Part shown: positions 1-9,283 of the stretch, in pieces | Position numbering within the stretch: position 1 is the stretch's first letter | How the letters are laid out: every line of letters starts with the position of its first letter | Source of the DNA: Pseudomonas reactans | Lineage (GTDB): Bacteria > Pseudomonadota > Gammaproteobacteria > Pseudomonadales > Pseudomonadaceae | Direction of reading: 5' to 3' | Assembly (NCBI RefSeq): GCF_013385825.1 | Contig: NZ_JACAPG010000009.1 | Coordinates: 55,172-88,553 of the forward strand | DNA length: 33,382 bases | Translations under genes and position numbers: made by a program | The notes under the pieces: generated by a model | The model's database searches: none | Told to the model about the DNA's origin: nothing | What the model saw: the letters and a program-made list of their open reading frames with translations, nothing else

Positions 1-95
1 GCCGGCTTGCCGGCGAAAAACCTGAGACCGCCGCGTTTTGTCTGGTTCCCCGCGTCATCGTTGAAGACCATCGCCGGCAAGCCGGCTCCTACAGT
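1..95. repeat. REPIN (inverted REP pair), left end cut by window
   Basis: Two inverted arms, GCCGGCTTGCCGGCG at 1-15 and its reverse complement at 72-86, flank a spacer of about 55 bp, and the right arm continues into CTCCTAC. This is the GAGCCGGCTTGCCGGC class of Pseudomonas REP sequence arranged as a REPIN. The outer GTAGGA of the left arm lies outside the window. Such elements are non-autonomous and are thought to be moved by RAYT transposases, none of which is in this window. Confidence 0.85.
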
Positions 96-104
96 GGGCC
101 GCGT

Positions 105-343
105 TTGATTTTGCCTTTGCTCCACACCACTCAAGCCGGCTGTCAGGCCGCTGTGCTTTTGCTTTTGATTTTGATCTTAGGCGGCCCCCCAAATCCCTGT
201 CGGATTACGGGCACACCGAGCCTAGGCGAGGTGCCGAGTGTTGGGGCAAGAGCCCTTTGCTTACTTTGGGGCTTTTCCAAAGTGAGCCGCCGTAAGGGCG
301 GAACCCTAAGCCGCCGTTACCGAAAAAACGGATATGTACACGA
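105..343 (-). repeat. Structured intergenic repeat, copy 1 (downstream of nppD)
   Basis: Read on the minus strand, this begins 3 bases after the nppD stop with TGTACATATCCGTT and runs to CTCGCCTAGGCT near 220. It closely matches 33259-33382 read on the plus strand. It contains a hairpin around CCGCCCTTACGGCGG and a second one, ACTTTGG-AAAAGCC-CCAAAGT. Beyond the shared 124 bp it continues with low-complexity AAAATCAAAAGC-type DNA (about 105-180). I recognise this as an abundant intergenic repeat of fluorescent pseudomonads but cannot name the family with certainty. The short open frames across it look spurious. No gene is evident in 1-343. Confidence 0.75.
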
Positions 344-1939
344 TCAAACCAAAAACGCCGCCTCCAACAACTGCCGCGTATACCCATGCTGCGGCGCGGC
401 AAAAATCCCCGCCGCATCCCCCTGTTCCACCACCTGCCCATGCTTCACCACCATCAACTGATGGCTCAACGCCTTGACCACCGCCAAATCATGGCTGATA
501 AACAGATAGGTCAAGTTGTACTTGGCCTGCAAACTGCGCAACAACTCCACCACCTGCCGCTGCACCGTGCGATCCAGCGCCGATGTCGGCTCATCCAGCA
601 AAATCAGGCGCGGCTTGAGCACCAGCGCCCGGGCAATGGCAATGCGCTGACGCTGCCCACCCGAGAACTCATGGGGGTACCGATGCCGCGACTCCGGATC
701 CAACCCGACTTCCTTGAGCGCCGCAATAATCGCCGCTTCCTGCTCCAATGGCGTCCCCATCTTATGGATACGCAACCCCTCGCCAACGATCTCACTGACA
801 CACATCCGCGGGCTCAAGCTGCCAAACGGGTCCTGGAACACCACCTGCATCTCCCGACGCAACGGACGCACCTGTTGCTGGCTGAGCTTATCCAACTGCT
901 GCCCTTCAAAACGAATGCCGCCCTTGCTCGCGATCAACCGCAGAATCGCCAGGCCCAGGGTCGATTTGCCCGAGCCGCTTTCGCCCACGATTCCCAGGGT
1001 CTGCCCCTGGGGCAGGCTGAAGTTGATGCCGTCCACCGCCTTGACGTAATCAACGGTATTGCGCAAAAAGCCCTTCTTGATCGGGAACCACACTTTCAGG
1101 TCATCGACTTCCAGCAACGGAGGGCCGACTTCGTTGCTGGCCGGTCCGCCGCTGGGCTCCGCCGCGAGCAGTTCCTGGGTATACGGATGCTGGGGCGACT
1201 GGAACAGCGTTTCACAGTCGGCCTGCTCGACGATGCAACCCTTTTGCATCACGCACACGCGATGGGCGATGCGCCGTACCAGGTTCAAGTCATGGCTGAT
1301 CAGCAGCAGGGCCATGCCCAGGCGCGCCTGCAGTTCCTTGAGCAATTCGAGGATCTTCAATTGCACCGTCACATCCAGCGCCGTGGTCGGCTCATCGGCG
1401 ATCAGCAACTCCGGCTCATTGGCCAGGGCCATGGCGATCATCACCCGCTGGCGCTGGCCTCCGGACAGCTCATGGGGAAGGGCCTTGAGGCGTTTGTGCG
1501 GTTCGGGAATGCCCACCAGGTCCAGCAACTCCAGGGTACGTTGGGTGGCGACTTTACCTTGCAGCCCCTTGTGCAGGCCGAGCACTTCGTTGATCTGCTT
1601 CTCGATGGAGTGCAGCGGGTTCAACGAGGTCATCGGCTCCTGGAAGATCATCGCAATGCGGTTGCCGCGAATGTGGCGGATGGTTTTTTCTTTCAGTGTG
1701 AGCAGGTCCTGCCCGGCATAGTTGATGGTGCCGGAGGGGTGCCGCGCCAGCGGGTAGGGCAGCAGGCGCAGGATCGAGTGGGCGGTCACCGATTTGCCTG
1801 AGCCGCTTTCACCCACCAGGGCGATGGTCTCGCCACGCTTGATGTCGAAGCTGACGTTGTTCACCACGCGGTGGTGATGGTCGCCCGTGACGAACTCGAC
1901 GGAGAGGTCGCGGATTTCGATCAGATTGTCCTGATTCAT
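344..1939 (-). CDS. nppD: Peptide ABC transporter, double ATPase subunit (YejF/NppD)
   Basis: This cytoplasmic ATPase energises a peptide importer. The 531-residue protein has two complete ABC cassettes: Walker A GESGSGKS at residues 43-50 and again in the C-terminal half, signatures SGGQRQR twice, and Walker B motifs ending in ADEPTTALD and LDEPTSALD. The second cassette carries the extra C-terminal stretch typical of oligopeptide ATPases. Length matches E. coli YejF (about 529). It is the last gene of a five-gene operon; the nppC stop and this start read TGA-G-ATG, suggesting translational coupling. In P. aeruginosa the equivalent NppA1A2BCD system was reported to import peptidyl nucleoside antibiotics, and E. 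coli YejABEF imports microcin C. The substrate in this strain is inferred. Confidence 0.95.
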   Translation of the reverse strand: MNQDNLIEIRDLSVEFVTGDHHHRVVNNVSFDIKRGETIALVGESGSGKSVTAHSILRLLPYPLARHPSGTINYAGQDLLTLKEKTIRHIRGNRIAMIFQEPMTSLNPLHSIEKQINEVLGLHKGLQGKVATQRTLELLDLVGIPEPHKRLKALPHELSGGQRQRVMIAMALANEPELLIADEPTTALDVTVQLKILELLKELQARLGMALLLISHDLNLVRRIAHRVCVMQKGCIVEQADCETLFQSPQHPYTQELLAAEPSGGPASNEVGPPLLEVDDLKVWFPIKKGFLRNTVDYVKAVDGINFSLPQGQTLGIVGESGSGKSTLGLAILRLIASKGGIRFEGQQLDKLSQQQVRPLRREMQVVFQDPFGSLSPRMCVSEIVGEGLRIHKMGTPLEQEAAIIAALKEVGLDPESRHRYPHEFSGGQRQRIAIARALVLKPRLILLDEPTSALDRTVQRQVVELLRSLQAKYNLTYLFISHDLAVVKALSHQLMVVKHGQVVEQGDAAGIFAAPQHGYTRQLLEAAFLV

Positions 1940-1940
1940 C

Positions 1941-2960
1941 TCATTTCCTCGGGTCGAAGGCGTCGCGAGCGGACTCGCCGATAAACACCAGCAAACTCAA
2001 CATGATCGCCAGCACGGCAAAGGCACTCATGCCCAGCCACGGCGCTTGCAGGTTGGATTTACCTTGGGCCACCAGTTCACCCAGCGACGGCGAACCGGCC
2101 GGCAAGCCAAAACCGAGGAAGTCCAGGGCGGTGAGGGTGCCAATGGCGCCGGTGAGAATGAACGGCATGAAGGTCATGGTCGACACCATCGCGTTGGGCA
2201 GGATATGCCGGAACATGATCGCGCCATTCTGCATGCCCAAGGCCCTGGCGGCGCGCACGTATTCGAGGTTGCGCCCGCGCAGGAACTCGGCGCGCACTAC
2301 GTCCACCAGGCTCATCCACGAAAACAACAACATGATGCCGAGCAGCCACCAGAAGTTGGGCTGCACGAAACTGGCGAGGATGATCAGCAGGTACAGCACC
2401 GGCAGCCCGGACCAGATCTCCAGGAAGCGCTGCCCGGCCAAATCCACCCAGCCGCCGTAGAAGCCCTGCAAGGCCCCGGCGATCACGCCGATGATCGAGC
2501 TGAGCACTGTCAGCGTCAGGGCAAACAGCACCGACACACGGAAGCCGTAGATGACCCGCGCCAGTACGTCGCGGCCTTGGTCGTCGGTACCCAGCAAATT
2601 CACGGAAGAGGGCGGCGCCGGCGCCGGCACTTTCAGGTCGTAGTTGATGCTCTGGTAGCTGAACGGAATCGGCGCCCACAAGGTCCAGGCATCCTTGGCC
2701 TTGAGCAGTTCCTGGATGTAGGGGCTCTTGTAGTTGGCTTCCAGCGGGAATTCACCACCAAAGGTGGTCTCCGGGTAGCGCTTGAGCGCGGGGAAGTACC
2801 AGCCGCCGTCGTAGTGCACGGCCAGGGGTTTGTCGTTGGCGATCAGCTCGGCGCCCAGGCTCAGCCCGAACAGGATCAGGAACAGCCACAGTGACCACCA
2901 GCCACGCTTGTTGGCCTTGAACCGTTCGAACCGGCGGCGATTGAGGGGGGATAGATTCAT
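1941..2960 (-). CDS. nppC: Peptide ABC transporter permease (YejE/NppC)
   Basis: This inner-membrane permease has 339 residues. It starts at MNLSPLNRRRFERF, which aligns with the E. coli YejE N-terminus; an upstream in-frame ATG at 2981 would add seven residues overlapping nppB and is less likely. The N-terminal segment (about residues 20-40) is a membrane helix, followed by a periplasmic region containing the YejE-like IANDKPL and YDGGWYFPA, then five hydrophobic segments. The ATPase-contact EAA loop reads around ARALGMQNGAIMFRHILPNAM. The nppB stop and this ATG are separated by one base (TGA-G-ATG), the same junction seen with nppD downstream. It should pair with NppB to form the translocation path. 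Confidence 0.95.
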   Translation of the reverse strand: MNLSPLNRRRFERFKANKRGWWSLWLFLILFGLSLGAELIANDKPLAVHYDGGWYFPALKRYPETTFGGEFPLEANYKSPYIQELLKAKDAWTLWAPIPFSYQSINYDLKVPAPAPPSSVNLLGTDDQGRDVLARVIYGFRVSVLFALTLTVLSSIIGVIAGALQGFYGGWVDLAGQRFLEIWSGLPVLYLLIILASFVQPNFWWLLGIMLLFSWMSLVDVVRAEFLRGRNLEYVRAARALGMQNGAIMFRHILPNAMVSTMTFMPFILTGAIGTLTALDFLGFGLPAGSPSLGELVAQGKSNLQAPWLGMSAFAVLAIMLSLLVFIGESARDAFDPRK

Positions 2961-2961
2961 C

Positions 2962-4038
2962 TCAATGCTCCCGGCTGGCAAAGTCGATACGCGGATCGAC
3001 CAGGGTGTAGGTGAGGTCGCCGATCAGTTTCACGATCAGCCCCAGCAGGGTGAAGATAAACAGCGTGCCGAACACCACCGGGTAGTCGCGGTTGATCGCC
3101 GCTTCAAAACTCATCAGGCCCAGGCCGTCGAGGGAGAAGATCACCTCCACCAACAAGGAACCGGTGAAGAAGATCCCGATGAACGCCGAAGGGAAACCGG
3201 CGATCACCAGCAACATCGCGTTGCGGAATACATGCCCGTACAGCACGCGGTGGTTGGTCAGGCCCTTGGCTTTGGCGGTGACCACGTACTGCTTGTTGAT
3301 CTCGTCGAGAAAGCTGTTCTTGGTCAGCAGGGTCATGGTGGCGAAGTTGCCGATCACCAGGGCCGTGATGGGCAGCGCCAGGTGCCAGAAGTAATCGAGG
3401 ATCTTGCCGCCCCAGCTCAGTTCGTCGAAGTTGTTCGACGTGAGTCCACGCAAGGGGAACCAGTCGAGGTAACTGCCGCCGGCAAACACCACGATCAGCA
3501 GGATTGCAAACAGGAACGCCGGGATCGCATAGCCGACGATGATCGCCGAACTGGTCCATACGTCGAAATGGCTGCCGTGCCGCGTGGCCTTGGCGATCCC
3601 CAGTGGGATCGACACCAGGTACATGATCAGCGTGCTCCATAACCCGAGGGAAATGGACACCGGCATCTTCTCCTTGATCAAATCGATGACCTTGGCGTCA
3701 CGGAAGAAGCTGTCGCCAAAGTCCAGCTGGGCGTAGTTCTTGACCATGATCCACAAGCGTTCCGGCGCCGATTTGTCGAAGCCGTACATCTTCTCGATTT
3801 CCTTGATCAGCGCCGGGTCCAGGCCCTGGGCGCCGCGGTAGCTGCTGGAGCCGGCCACCGACACTTCGGAACCACCACCGGCAATGCGGCTGGTGGCGCC
3901 CTCGAAGCCTTCAAGCTTGGCGATCATTTGCTCCACCGGACCACCGGGAGCGGCCTGGATGATGACGAAGTTGATCAGCAAAATCCCGAACAGCGTGGGG
4001 ATGATCAGCAACAGGCGGCGAAAGATATAGGCCAGCAT
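2962..4038 (-). CDS. nppB: Peptide ABC transporter permease (YejB/NppB)
   Basis: A 358-residue inner-membrane permease of the DppB/OppB type, close in length to E. coli YejB. The N-terminus ([21 protein letters not shown]) is the classical first helix of this family, followed by the [16 protein letters not shown] motif and a long periplasmic loop containing the YejB-specific stretch before [16 protein letters not shown]. The EAA loop is near [19 protein letters not shown]. The start codon directly abuts the stop of nppA2 (TAA then ATG with no spacing), so the genes are almost certainly co-transcribed and coupled. Confidence 0.95.
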   Translation of the reverse strand: MLAYIFRRLLLIIPTLFGILLINFVIIQAAPGGPVEQMIAKLEGFEGATSRIAGGGSEVSVAGSSSYRGAQGLDPALIKEIEKMYGFDKSAPERLWIMVKNYAQLDFGDSFFRDAKVIDLIKEKMPVSISLGLWSTLIMYLVSIPLGIAKATRHGSHFDVWTSSAIIVGYAIPAFLFAILLIVVFAGGSYLDWFPLRGLTSNNFDELSWGGKILDYFWHLALPITALVIGNFATMTLLTKNSFLDEINKQYVVTAKAKGLTNHRVLYGHVFRNAMLLVIAGFPSAFIGIFFTGSLLVEVIFSLDGLGLMSFEAAINRDYPVVFGTLFIFTLLGLIVKLIGDLTYTLVDPRIDFASREH

Positions 4039-5877
4039 TTAATCGCCTCCGCTCGCCGGATCGGCGCTGGTGTCTGGGTCTGAGGTGACGGCGGGTGTTA
4101 CGTCAGGCTTGGCCCACCAGGTGGCGGTGCCGACGTCGTAGCGCGGCGGGACTTGGGGATGGCCCAAGTGATCCCAATACGCGACGCGGAAGGTCTTGAT
4201 GTGCCAGTTCGGGATCACGTAGTAGCCGAACTGCAACACGCGGTCCAGGGCTTTGGCATGCGCCACCAGGCTTTTGCGCGAGTCGGCGTCGATCAACTCT
4301 TCCACCAGTTGGTCGATGGCCGGGTCCTTGAGACCCATGTAGTTGCGGCTGCCGGGTTTGTCGGCGCTGGAGGACTTCCAGAACTCGCGCTGCTCATTAC
4401 CCGGCGAAGTGGACTGCGGGAAACTGCCCACCAGCATGTCGAAGTCCCGCGAGCGAATGCGGTTGATAAATTGTGAGACGTCGACCCGACGGATCACCAG
4501 GTCGATGCCCAGGTCGGCCAGGTTGCGCTTGAACGGCAGCAGGATACGTTCGAACTCAGTCTGGGCCAGCAGGAACTCGATCTTCACCGGTGTGCCGGTG
4601 GTGTCGACCATCTTGTCATCGACGATGCGCCAGCCGGCTTCTTGCAGCAGTTGGTAGGCCTCGCGCTGCTGGGTGCGGATCATGCCGCTGCCGTCGGTCT
4701 TGGACGGTTCGAAGGCCTGGGTGAAGACCTCGGGCGGGATCTTGTCACGCAGCGGTTCGAGGATCGCCAGTTCATCCGGGCCGGGCAGGCCGGTGGCGGC
4801 CATCTCCGAGTTTTCAAAGTAGCTGCGGGTGCGGGTATAGGCACCGTTGAACAGCTGCTTGTTGCTCCACTCGAAATCCAGCAACAGGCTGATGGCCTTG
4901 CGCACGCGTACGTCCTGGAACATCGGCTTGCGCATGTTGAACACAAAGCCCTGCATGCCGGTGGGATTGCCGTTGGGGATTTCTTCCTTGATCAGGCGAC
5001 CCTGGGCCACCGCCGGGATGTTGTAGGCGTTGGCCCAGTTCTTGGCGCTGAATTCCAGCCAGTAGTCGAACTGCCCGGCCTTGAGGGCTTCCAGCGAGAC
5101 GGTGCTGTCGCGGTAATAGTCTGTGATGCGGTTATCGAAGTTGTAGAAACCCTTGGCGACCGGCAGGTCCTTCGCCCAGTAATCCCTGACCCGCTCGTAG
5201 CGGATCATGCGCCCGGCCTTGACCTCGGCGACCTTGTACGGCCCGCTGCCCAGCTGGACTTCAAGGTTGCCCTTGGCAAACTCACGGGTCGCCCACCAAT
5301 GCTTGGGCAATACCGGCAGTTGTCCGAGGATCAGCGGTAATTCGCGGTTGTTGGTGCGCTTGAACTTGAACAGCACCTTCAGCGGGTCTTCGGCGATCAC
5401 TTCGTCGACATCGGCGTAGTAGGTGCGGTAGATCGGCGAGCCTTCCTTGATCAGTTCCTGGAAGGTGAACACCACGTCTTCGGCGCGAATTGGGTGACCG
5501 TCATGGAAGCGGGCTTCCGGGCGCAGGTAGAAGCGCACCCAACTGTTGTCCGGGGCTTTTTCGATCTTGCCGGCCACCAGGCCGTATTCGGTGATGGGCT
5601 CGTCCAGGCTTTGCATGGCCAGGGTGTCGTAGATCAAACCGAGGTTATCGGCCGGCACGCCTTTGCTGATGTAGGGGTTGAGGCTGTCGAAGCCGCCCAT
5701 GGCCGACTCGCGGAAGGTGCCGCCCTTGGGCGCATCCGGGTTGACGTAGTCGAAGTGCTTGAAGTCGGCGGGGTATTTCGGTGGTTCGTTGTAGAGCGTC
5801 AACGCATGTTGCGGGGCGGCTTGGGCCGCGGTGCACAGCAGCAGGCCGCCGAGCAGTGCAGTACGCAAATACATCAT
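4039..5877 (-). CDS. nppA2: Periplasmic peptide-binding protein, second copy (YejA/NppA2)
   Basis: An extracellular solute-binding protein of family 5 (SBP_bac_5), 612 residues from the ATG at 5877. That start overlaps the upstream stop as ATGA, the usual coupled arrangement; the frame stays open upstream to 5907 inside nppA1. A signal peptide is visible (about residues 1-20, ending AAQA|AP). Family signatures include LRPEARFHDGHPIRAEDVVFTF and the LGSGPYKV region. It delivers peptide ligands to NppBC. It is clearly paralogous to the gene immediately upstream but well diverged, suggesting different ligand ranges rather than a fresh duplication. The C-terminal tail (about the last 25 residues) is rich in Asp/Ser/Thr/Pro and probably disordered. 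Confidence 0.93.
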   Translation of the reverse strand: MMYLRTALLGGLLLCTAAQAAPQHALTLYNEPPKYPADFKHFDYVNPDAPKGGTFRESAMGGFDSLNPYISKGVPADNLGLIYDTLAMQSLDEPITEYGLVAGKIEKAPDNSWVRFYLRPEARFHDGHPIRAEDVVFTFQELIKEGSPIYRTYYADVDEVIAEDPLKVLFKFKRTNNRELPLILGQLPVLPKHWWATREFAKGNLEVQLGSGPYKVAEVKAGRMIRYERVRDYWAKDLPVAKGFYNFDNRITDYYRDSTVSLEALKAGQFDYWLEFSAKNWANAYNIPAVAQGRLIKEEIPNGNPTGMQGFVFNMRKPMFQDVRVRKAISLLLDFEWSNKQLFNGAYTRTRSYFENSEMAATGLPGPDELAILEPLRDKIPPEVFTQAFEPSKTDGSGMIRTQQREAYQLLQEAGWRIVDDKMVDTTGTPVKIEFLLAQTEFERILLPFKRNLADLGIDLVIRRVDVSQFINRIRSRDFDMLVGSFPQSTSPGNEQREFWKSSSADKPGSRNYMGLKDPAIDQLVEELIDADSRKSLVAHAKALDRVLQFGYYVIPNWHIKTFRVAYWDHLGHPQVPPRYDVGTATWWAKPDVTPAVTSDPDTSADPASGGD

Positions 5878-7703
5878 TGGGCTTTCTCCGAAGCTTTCAG
5901 CCACCACGCGCTCAGGCCCAGGCTATAGGGCGGCGTGGTGACAAAGGCGAACCGGTTGCGGTACGCCAAGCGATGATAGTTGAGGTACCAGTTGGGAATA
6001 CTGTAGTGCTGCCACAGCAGCACCCGGTCCAGGGCACGGCCGGCGGCCAGTTGCTCTTCGCGGGTCTTGGCGGCCAGCAGTTGTTCCAGCAGGTGATCGA
6101 CAATCGGGTTGGCAATGCCTGCATAGTTCTTGCTGCCCTTGATCGCGGCCTGGCTGGAGTGGAAGTACTGCCACTGCTCAAGGCCCGGGCTCAAGGTCTG
6201 GTTGAGGGTGATGAGGATCATGTCGAAGTCGAATTGATCCAGGCGCTGCTTGTACTGGGCGCGGTCGACGGTGCGCAGGCGTGCGTCGATGCCGATGCTG
6301 ATCAGGTTCTCGACATAGGGCTGCAGGATGCGCTCCAGGTTCGGGTTGACCAGCAGGATCTCGAAGCGCAGCGGTTGGCCGTCTTTGTTCAGCAGACGTT
6401 GGCCGGAGAGTTTCCAGCCGGCGTCACCGAGCAGGGCCAGGGCGCGGCGCATGGTCTCGCGGGGGATGCCGCGCCCGTCGGTCTGGGGCAGGCTGAACGG
6501 CTGGGTAAACAGGTTGGCCGGCAATTGCTCGCGGTAGGGCGAGAGCATCAGCCATTCATGGCCGGTGGGCACGCCGGTGGCGGAGAATTCGCTGTTGGGG
6601 TAATAGCTCAAGGTGCGCTTGTAGGCGCTGCTGAATAGGGTGCGGTTGGTCCATTCGAAGTCGAACATCAGCCCCAGGGCTTCGCGCACCTTGGTCTGGC
6701 TGAAATTCGGTCGCCGGCTGTTCATGAACAGGCCCTGGCTCTGGGTCGGGATCTGGTGGGCGATCTGCGCCTTGATCACGTCGCCCCGGTTCACCGCCGG
6801 GAAGTTGTAGCCATTTGCCCAGTTTTTGGCCTGATGCTCGATATAGATATCGAATTCGCCGGCTTTGAAGGCTTCGAAGGCCACGTCGCTGTCGCGATAA
6901 AACTCCACTTCGACCTTGTCGTAGTTATAGAAGCCTTGGTTGACCGGCAGATCCTTGCCCCAATAGTCCTTGACCCGTTCGAACACCAATTGTCGGCCAG
7001 GCGTGACCTTGCTGATGCGGTACGGCCCGCTGCCCAAAGGCGGTTCGAAGGTGGTGGCCTTGAAATCGCGGTTTTTCCAGTAGTGCTGGGGCAATACCGG
7101 CAATTCGCCGAGGCGCAGGATCAGCAACGGGTTGCCGGCGCGCTTGAACACAAAGCGGATGCGGTGCCGGTTGAGGATATCTACCCGCGCCACTTCCTGC
7201 AGGTTGGTGCGGTACTGCGGGTGGCCTTCGGTCAGCAGGGTGCGATAGGAAAACGCCACGTCGTAGGCGGTGATCGGTTTGCCATCGTGGAAGCGCGCTT
7301 CCGGGCGCAGGTTGAACACCACCCAACTGCGGTCCTCGCTGTACTCCACCGACTGGGCGATCAGCCCATAACTGGAGGTGGGCTCATCGCCGGAAGGCGC
7401 GTACAGGCCGGTGCCGACCATCAACGGCTCGTTCAGCTCGTTGACGCCGTATTGCAGGAAATTGGGGGTGGAAACCGGGCTGGAGCCCTTGAAGGTATAG
7501 GGGTTGAGGGTGTCGAAGGTGCCAAAGGCCATGACCCGCAATGTCCCGCCTTTCGGCGCTGCAGGGTTTACCCAATCGAAGTGGGTGAATTTGGCCGGGT
7601 ACTTGAGACTGCCGAACTGCGTGTAACCGTGACTCTCGGTAATCGCCGCGTTCGCACCAAAGCTCAAGGCCAGACTTATTAGTAGAAGGAGGGGACGCTT
7701 CAA
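5874..7703 (-). CDS. nppA1: Periplasmic peptide-binding protein, first copy (YejA/NppA1)
   Basis: The first gene of the operon, 609 residues, encodes a family 5 solute-binding protein. The N-terminus MKRPLLLLISLALSFGANA is a signal peptide with predicted cleavage after residue 19. The start codon is TTG (the plus-strand bases at 7701-7703 are CAA), with GGAT seven bases upstream as a modest ribosome-binding site; no in-frame ATG with better spacing is visible. Motifs shared with NppA2 include KYPAKFTHFDWVNPAAPKGG and LRPEARFHDGKPITAYDV. Two binding proteins sharing one membrane complex is also the P. aeruginosa arrangement (NppA1, NppA2). The intergenic DNA upstream holds a lone REP and no convincing promoter. 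Confidence 0.92.
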   Translation of the reverse strand: MKRPLLLLISLALSFGANAAITESHGYTQFGSLKYPAKFTHFDWVNPAAPKGGTLRVMAFGTFDTLNPYTFKGSSPVSTPNFLQYGVNELNEPLMVGTGLYAPSGDEPTSSYGLIAQSVEYSEDRSWVVFNLRPEARFHDGKPITAYDVAFSYRTLLTEGHPQYRTNLQEVARVDILNRHRIRFVFKRAGNPLLILRLGELPVLPQHYWKNRDFKATTFEPPLGSGPYRISKVTPGRQLVFERVKDYWGKDLPVNQGFYNYDKVEVEFYRDSDVAFEAFKAGEFDIYIEHQAKNWANGYNFPAVNRGDVIKAQIAHQIPTQSQGLFMNSRRPNFSQTKVREALGLMFDFEWTNRTLFSSAYKRTLSYYPNSEFSATGVPTGHEWLMLSPYREQLPANLFTQPFSLPQTDGRGIPRETMRRALALLGDAGWKLSGQRLLNKDGQPLRFEILLVNPNLERILQPYVENLISIGIDARLRTVDRAQYKQRLDQFDFDMILITLNQTLSPGLEQWQYFHSSQAAIKGSKNYAGIANPIVDHLLEQLLAAKTREEQLAAGRALDRVLLWQHYSIPNWYLNYHRLAYRNRFAFVTTPPYSLGLSAWWLKASEKAQ

Positions 7704-7798
7704 ATCAGGGATCCGATCCAGGCGGCTTGCGCTTTATGATCGGTACAGTAACAGCTTGTTCCGGTTGGAAAAAGGCCGTTGGATTGACGCAGAATCTT

Positions 7799-7835
7799 GT
7801 AGGAGCTGGCTTGCCAGCGATGGGGCCAGCAAGCC
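7799..7835. repeat. Single REP-like palindrome
   Basis: GTAGGAGCTGGCTTGCCAGCGATGG follows the REP pattern, with the hairpin GCTGGCTTGCCAGC at 7805-7818, and is followed by a partial inverted GGCCAGCAAGCC. It lacks the distal CTCCTAC arm, so it looks like a degraded REPIN or singlet between nppA1 and mltD. Confidence 0.65.
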
Positions 7836-7873
7836 TTGTGGTGTCCGTTATGGCTACACAGTATCGGAACGCT

Positions 7874-9283
7874 TTAGCGTGGCCCGGAAACCACCAGCAT
7901 CTGCCCCGGCTTCAGCGCCTGGCCAGTGCGCGGGTTCCAACGCTTGAGATGTTGCATCTCAACGTTGAAGCGCTTGGCGACGATGTACAGCGAATCACCC
8001 TTCTTGACCTTGTACTGCACCGGCTTCTTGCTGCTGGCCACGACTTTGCGCGTGTCCTGCATCACCAGGGTTTGGCCGACCTTGAGGGCTTGGCCGTTGA
8101 GCTTGTTCCAGCGCTGGAGGTCATGCACATCGACCTTGTTGGCCTTGGCGATCAGCGTCAGGTTGTCGCCACTGCGTACCTTGTAGCTGCGGGTACGCCC
8201 GGCAACCCGCGCGGTCTCGACTTCGTCGAACACCTGCTTTTTCGGACGCATCGCCAGCAATTCTTCAGGCTTCATCGTCGAAAGGGTGCTGGTGAGCAGT
8301 TGCGCCTTGGAACTCGGCACCAGCAGATGCTGCGGGCCATCCAGGGTGGTGCGCTGCTTCAGCGCGGGGTTGAGCTGGAACAATTCGTCTTCGTCGATCT
8401 CGGCCAGCGCGGCAACCCGTGACAGGTCCATGCTTTGCTTGACTTCAACCACTTCGAAGTACGGCGTGTTGGCAATCGGGTTCAGGTTGACGCCATAGGC
8501 CTCGGGCGCCAGCACCACCTGGGACAGCGCCAGGAACTTGGGCACGTAGTCCTTGGTTTCCTGGGGCAGGGGCAGGTTCCAGTAGTCGGTCGGCAGGCCG
8601 AGCTTTTCGTTGCGCTCGATCGCCCGGCTCACCGTGCCTTCGCCTGCGTTGTAGGCGGCCAGGGCCAGCAGCCAGTCACCGTTGAACATGTCGTGCAGAC
8701 GGGTCAGGTAGTCGAGGGCGGCGGTGGTGGAGGCGGTGATGTCACGGCGGCCATCATAGGCGCGGGTCTGGCGCAGGTTGAAGTAACGCCCGGTGGAGGG
8801 GATGAACTGCCACAAGCCGACCGCATCGCTGCGCGAATAGGCCATGGGGTTGTAGGCACTTTCAATCACTGGCAGTAGCGCCAGCTCCAAGGGCATGTTG
8901 CGTTCTTCAAGGCGTTCGACGATGTAATGAATGTAGAGGCTGCCGCGTTCGCCGGCGTTCTCAAGGAAGGAAGGGTTGCTGGCGAACCACAGTCGCTGTT
9001 GCTCGATACGTGGGTTGACGCCTACACCATCCTGCAATTGAAAGCCCCGTCGCATACGCTCCCAAACATCCTGGGGCACTTCGGGAGCCGGCTTTTCCGA
9101 AAGCCAGATGACGGGTTTCTGTTTGATCTTGGCGCTGAGGTTTGGCTTGGGTTGCACGGTGGATTGTGCGGTGAAATTGCTTGATTGGCAGCCGGCCAGC
9201 GTGGCGGACACAGCCACCGCCACAGCTTGAGCCAGGCGGGTCAATGCGTCTGAATGGTTGGATTTACGAATAGATGACGACAT
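7874..9283 (-). CDS. mltD: Membrane-bound lytic murein transglycosylase D, LysM-containing lipoprotein
   Basis: Cleaves the MurNAc-GlcNAc bond of peptidoglycan to give 1,6-anhydro ends, at the outer membrane. From the ATG at 9283 the protein has 469 residues. Residues 1-31 form a lipoprotein signal ending LAG with lipidated Cys32. A family 1 SLT domain follows, with the catalytic glutamate at Glu141 in LLPVIESAYNP and the downstream SDAVGLWQFIPSTGRYF and AAYNAGEG motifs. Two LysM domains lie at about 366-410 (YKVRSGDNL) and 422-466 (YKVKKGDSL). The open frame extends eight codons upstream to 9307, but that would bury the signal peptide. Neighbouring gloB and rnhA also lie beside mltD in E. 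coli, supporting the assignment. Confidence 0.95.
   Translation of the reverse strand: MSSSIRKSNHSDALTRLAQAVAVAVSATLAGCQSSNFTAQSTVQPKPNLSAKIKQKPVIWLSEKPAPEVPQDVWERMRRGFQLQDGVGVNPRIEQQRLWFASNPSFLENAGERGSLYIHYIVERLEERNMPLELALLPVIESAYNPMAYSRSDAVGLWQFIPSTGRYFNLRQTRAYDGRRDITASTTAALDYLTRLHDMFNGDWLLALAAYNAGEGTVSRAIERNEKLGLPTDYWNLPLPQETKDYVPKFLALSQVVLAPEAYGVNLNPIANTPYFEVVEVKQSMDLSRVAALAEIDEDELFQLNPALKQRTTLDGPQHLLVPSSKAQLLTSTLSTMKPEELLAMRPKKQVFDEVETARVAGRTRSYKVRSGDNLTLIAKANKVDVHDLQRWNKLNGQALKVGQTLVMQDTRKVVASSKKPVQYKVKKGDSLYIVAKRFNVEMQHLKRWNPRTGQALKPGQMLVVSGPR

Noticed and set aside
105..461. Possible small gene at the left edge
   Set aside because: It runs through the structured repeat and into the 3' end of nppD. 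The encoded sequence has no family and is explained by repeat DNA.
386..1801. Open frame of 471 codons opposite nppD
   Set aside because: It is rich in Gln, His, Leu and Arg and complementary to the duplicated ABC cassettes; no support as a gene.
7869..7880. Palindrome ACGCTTTAGCGT over the mltD stop codon
   Set aside because: It has five-base arms and a two-base loop with no T-run; too weak to call a terminator.
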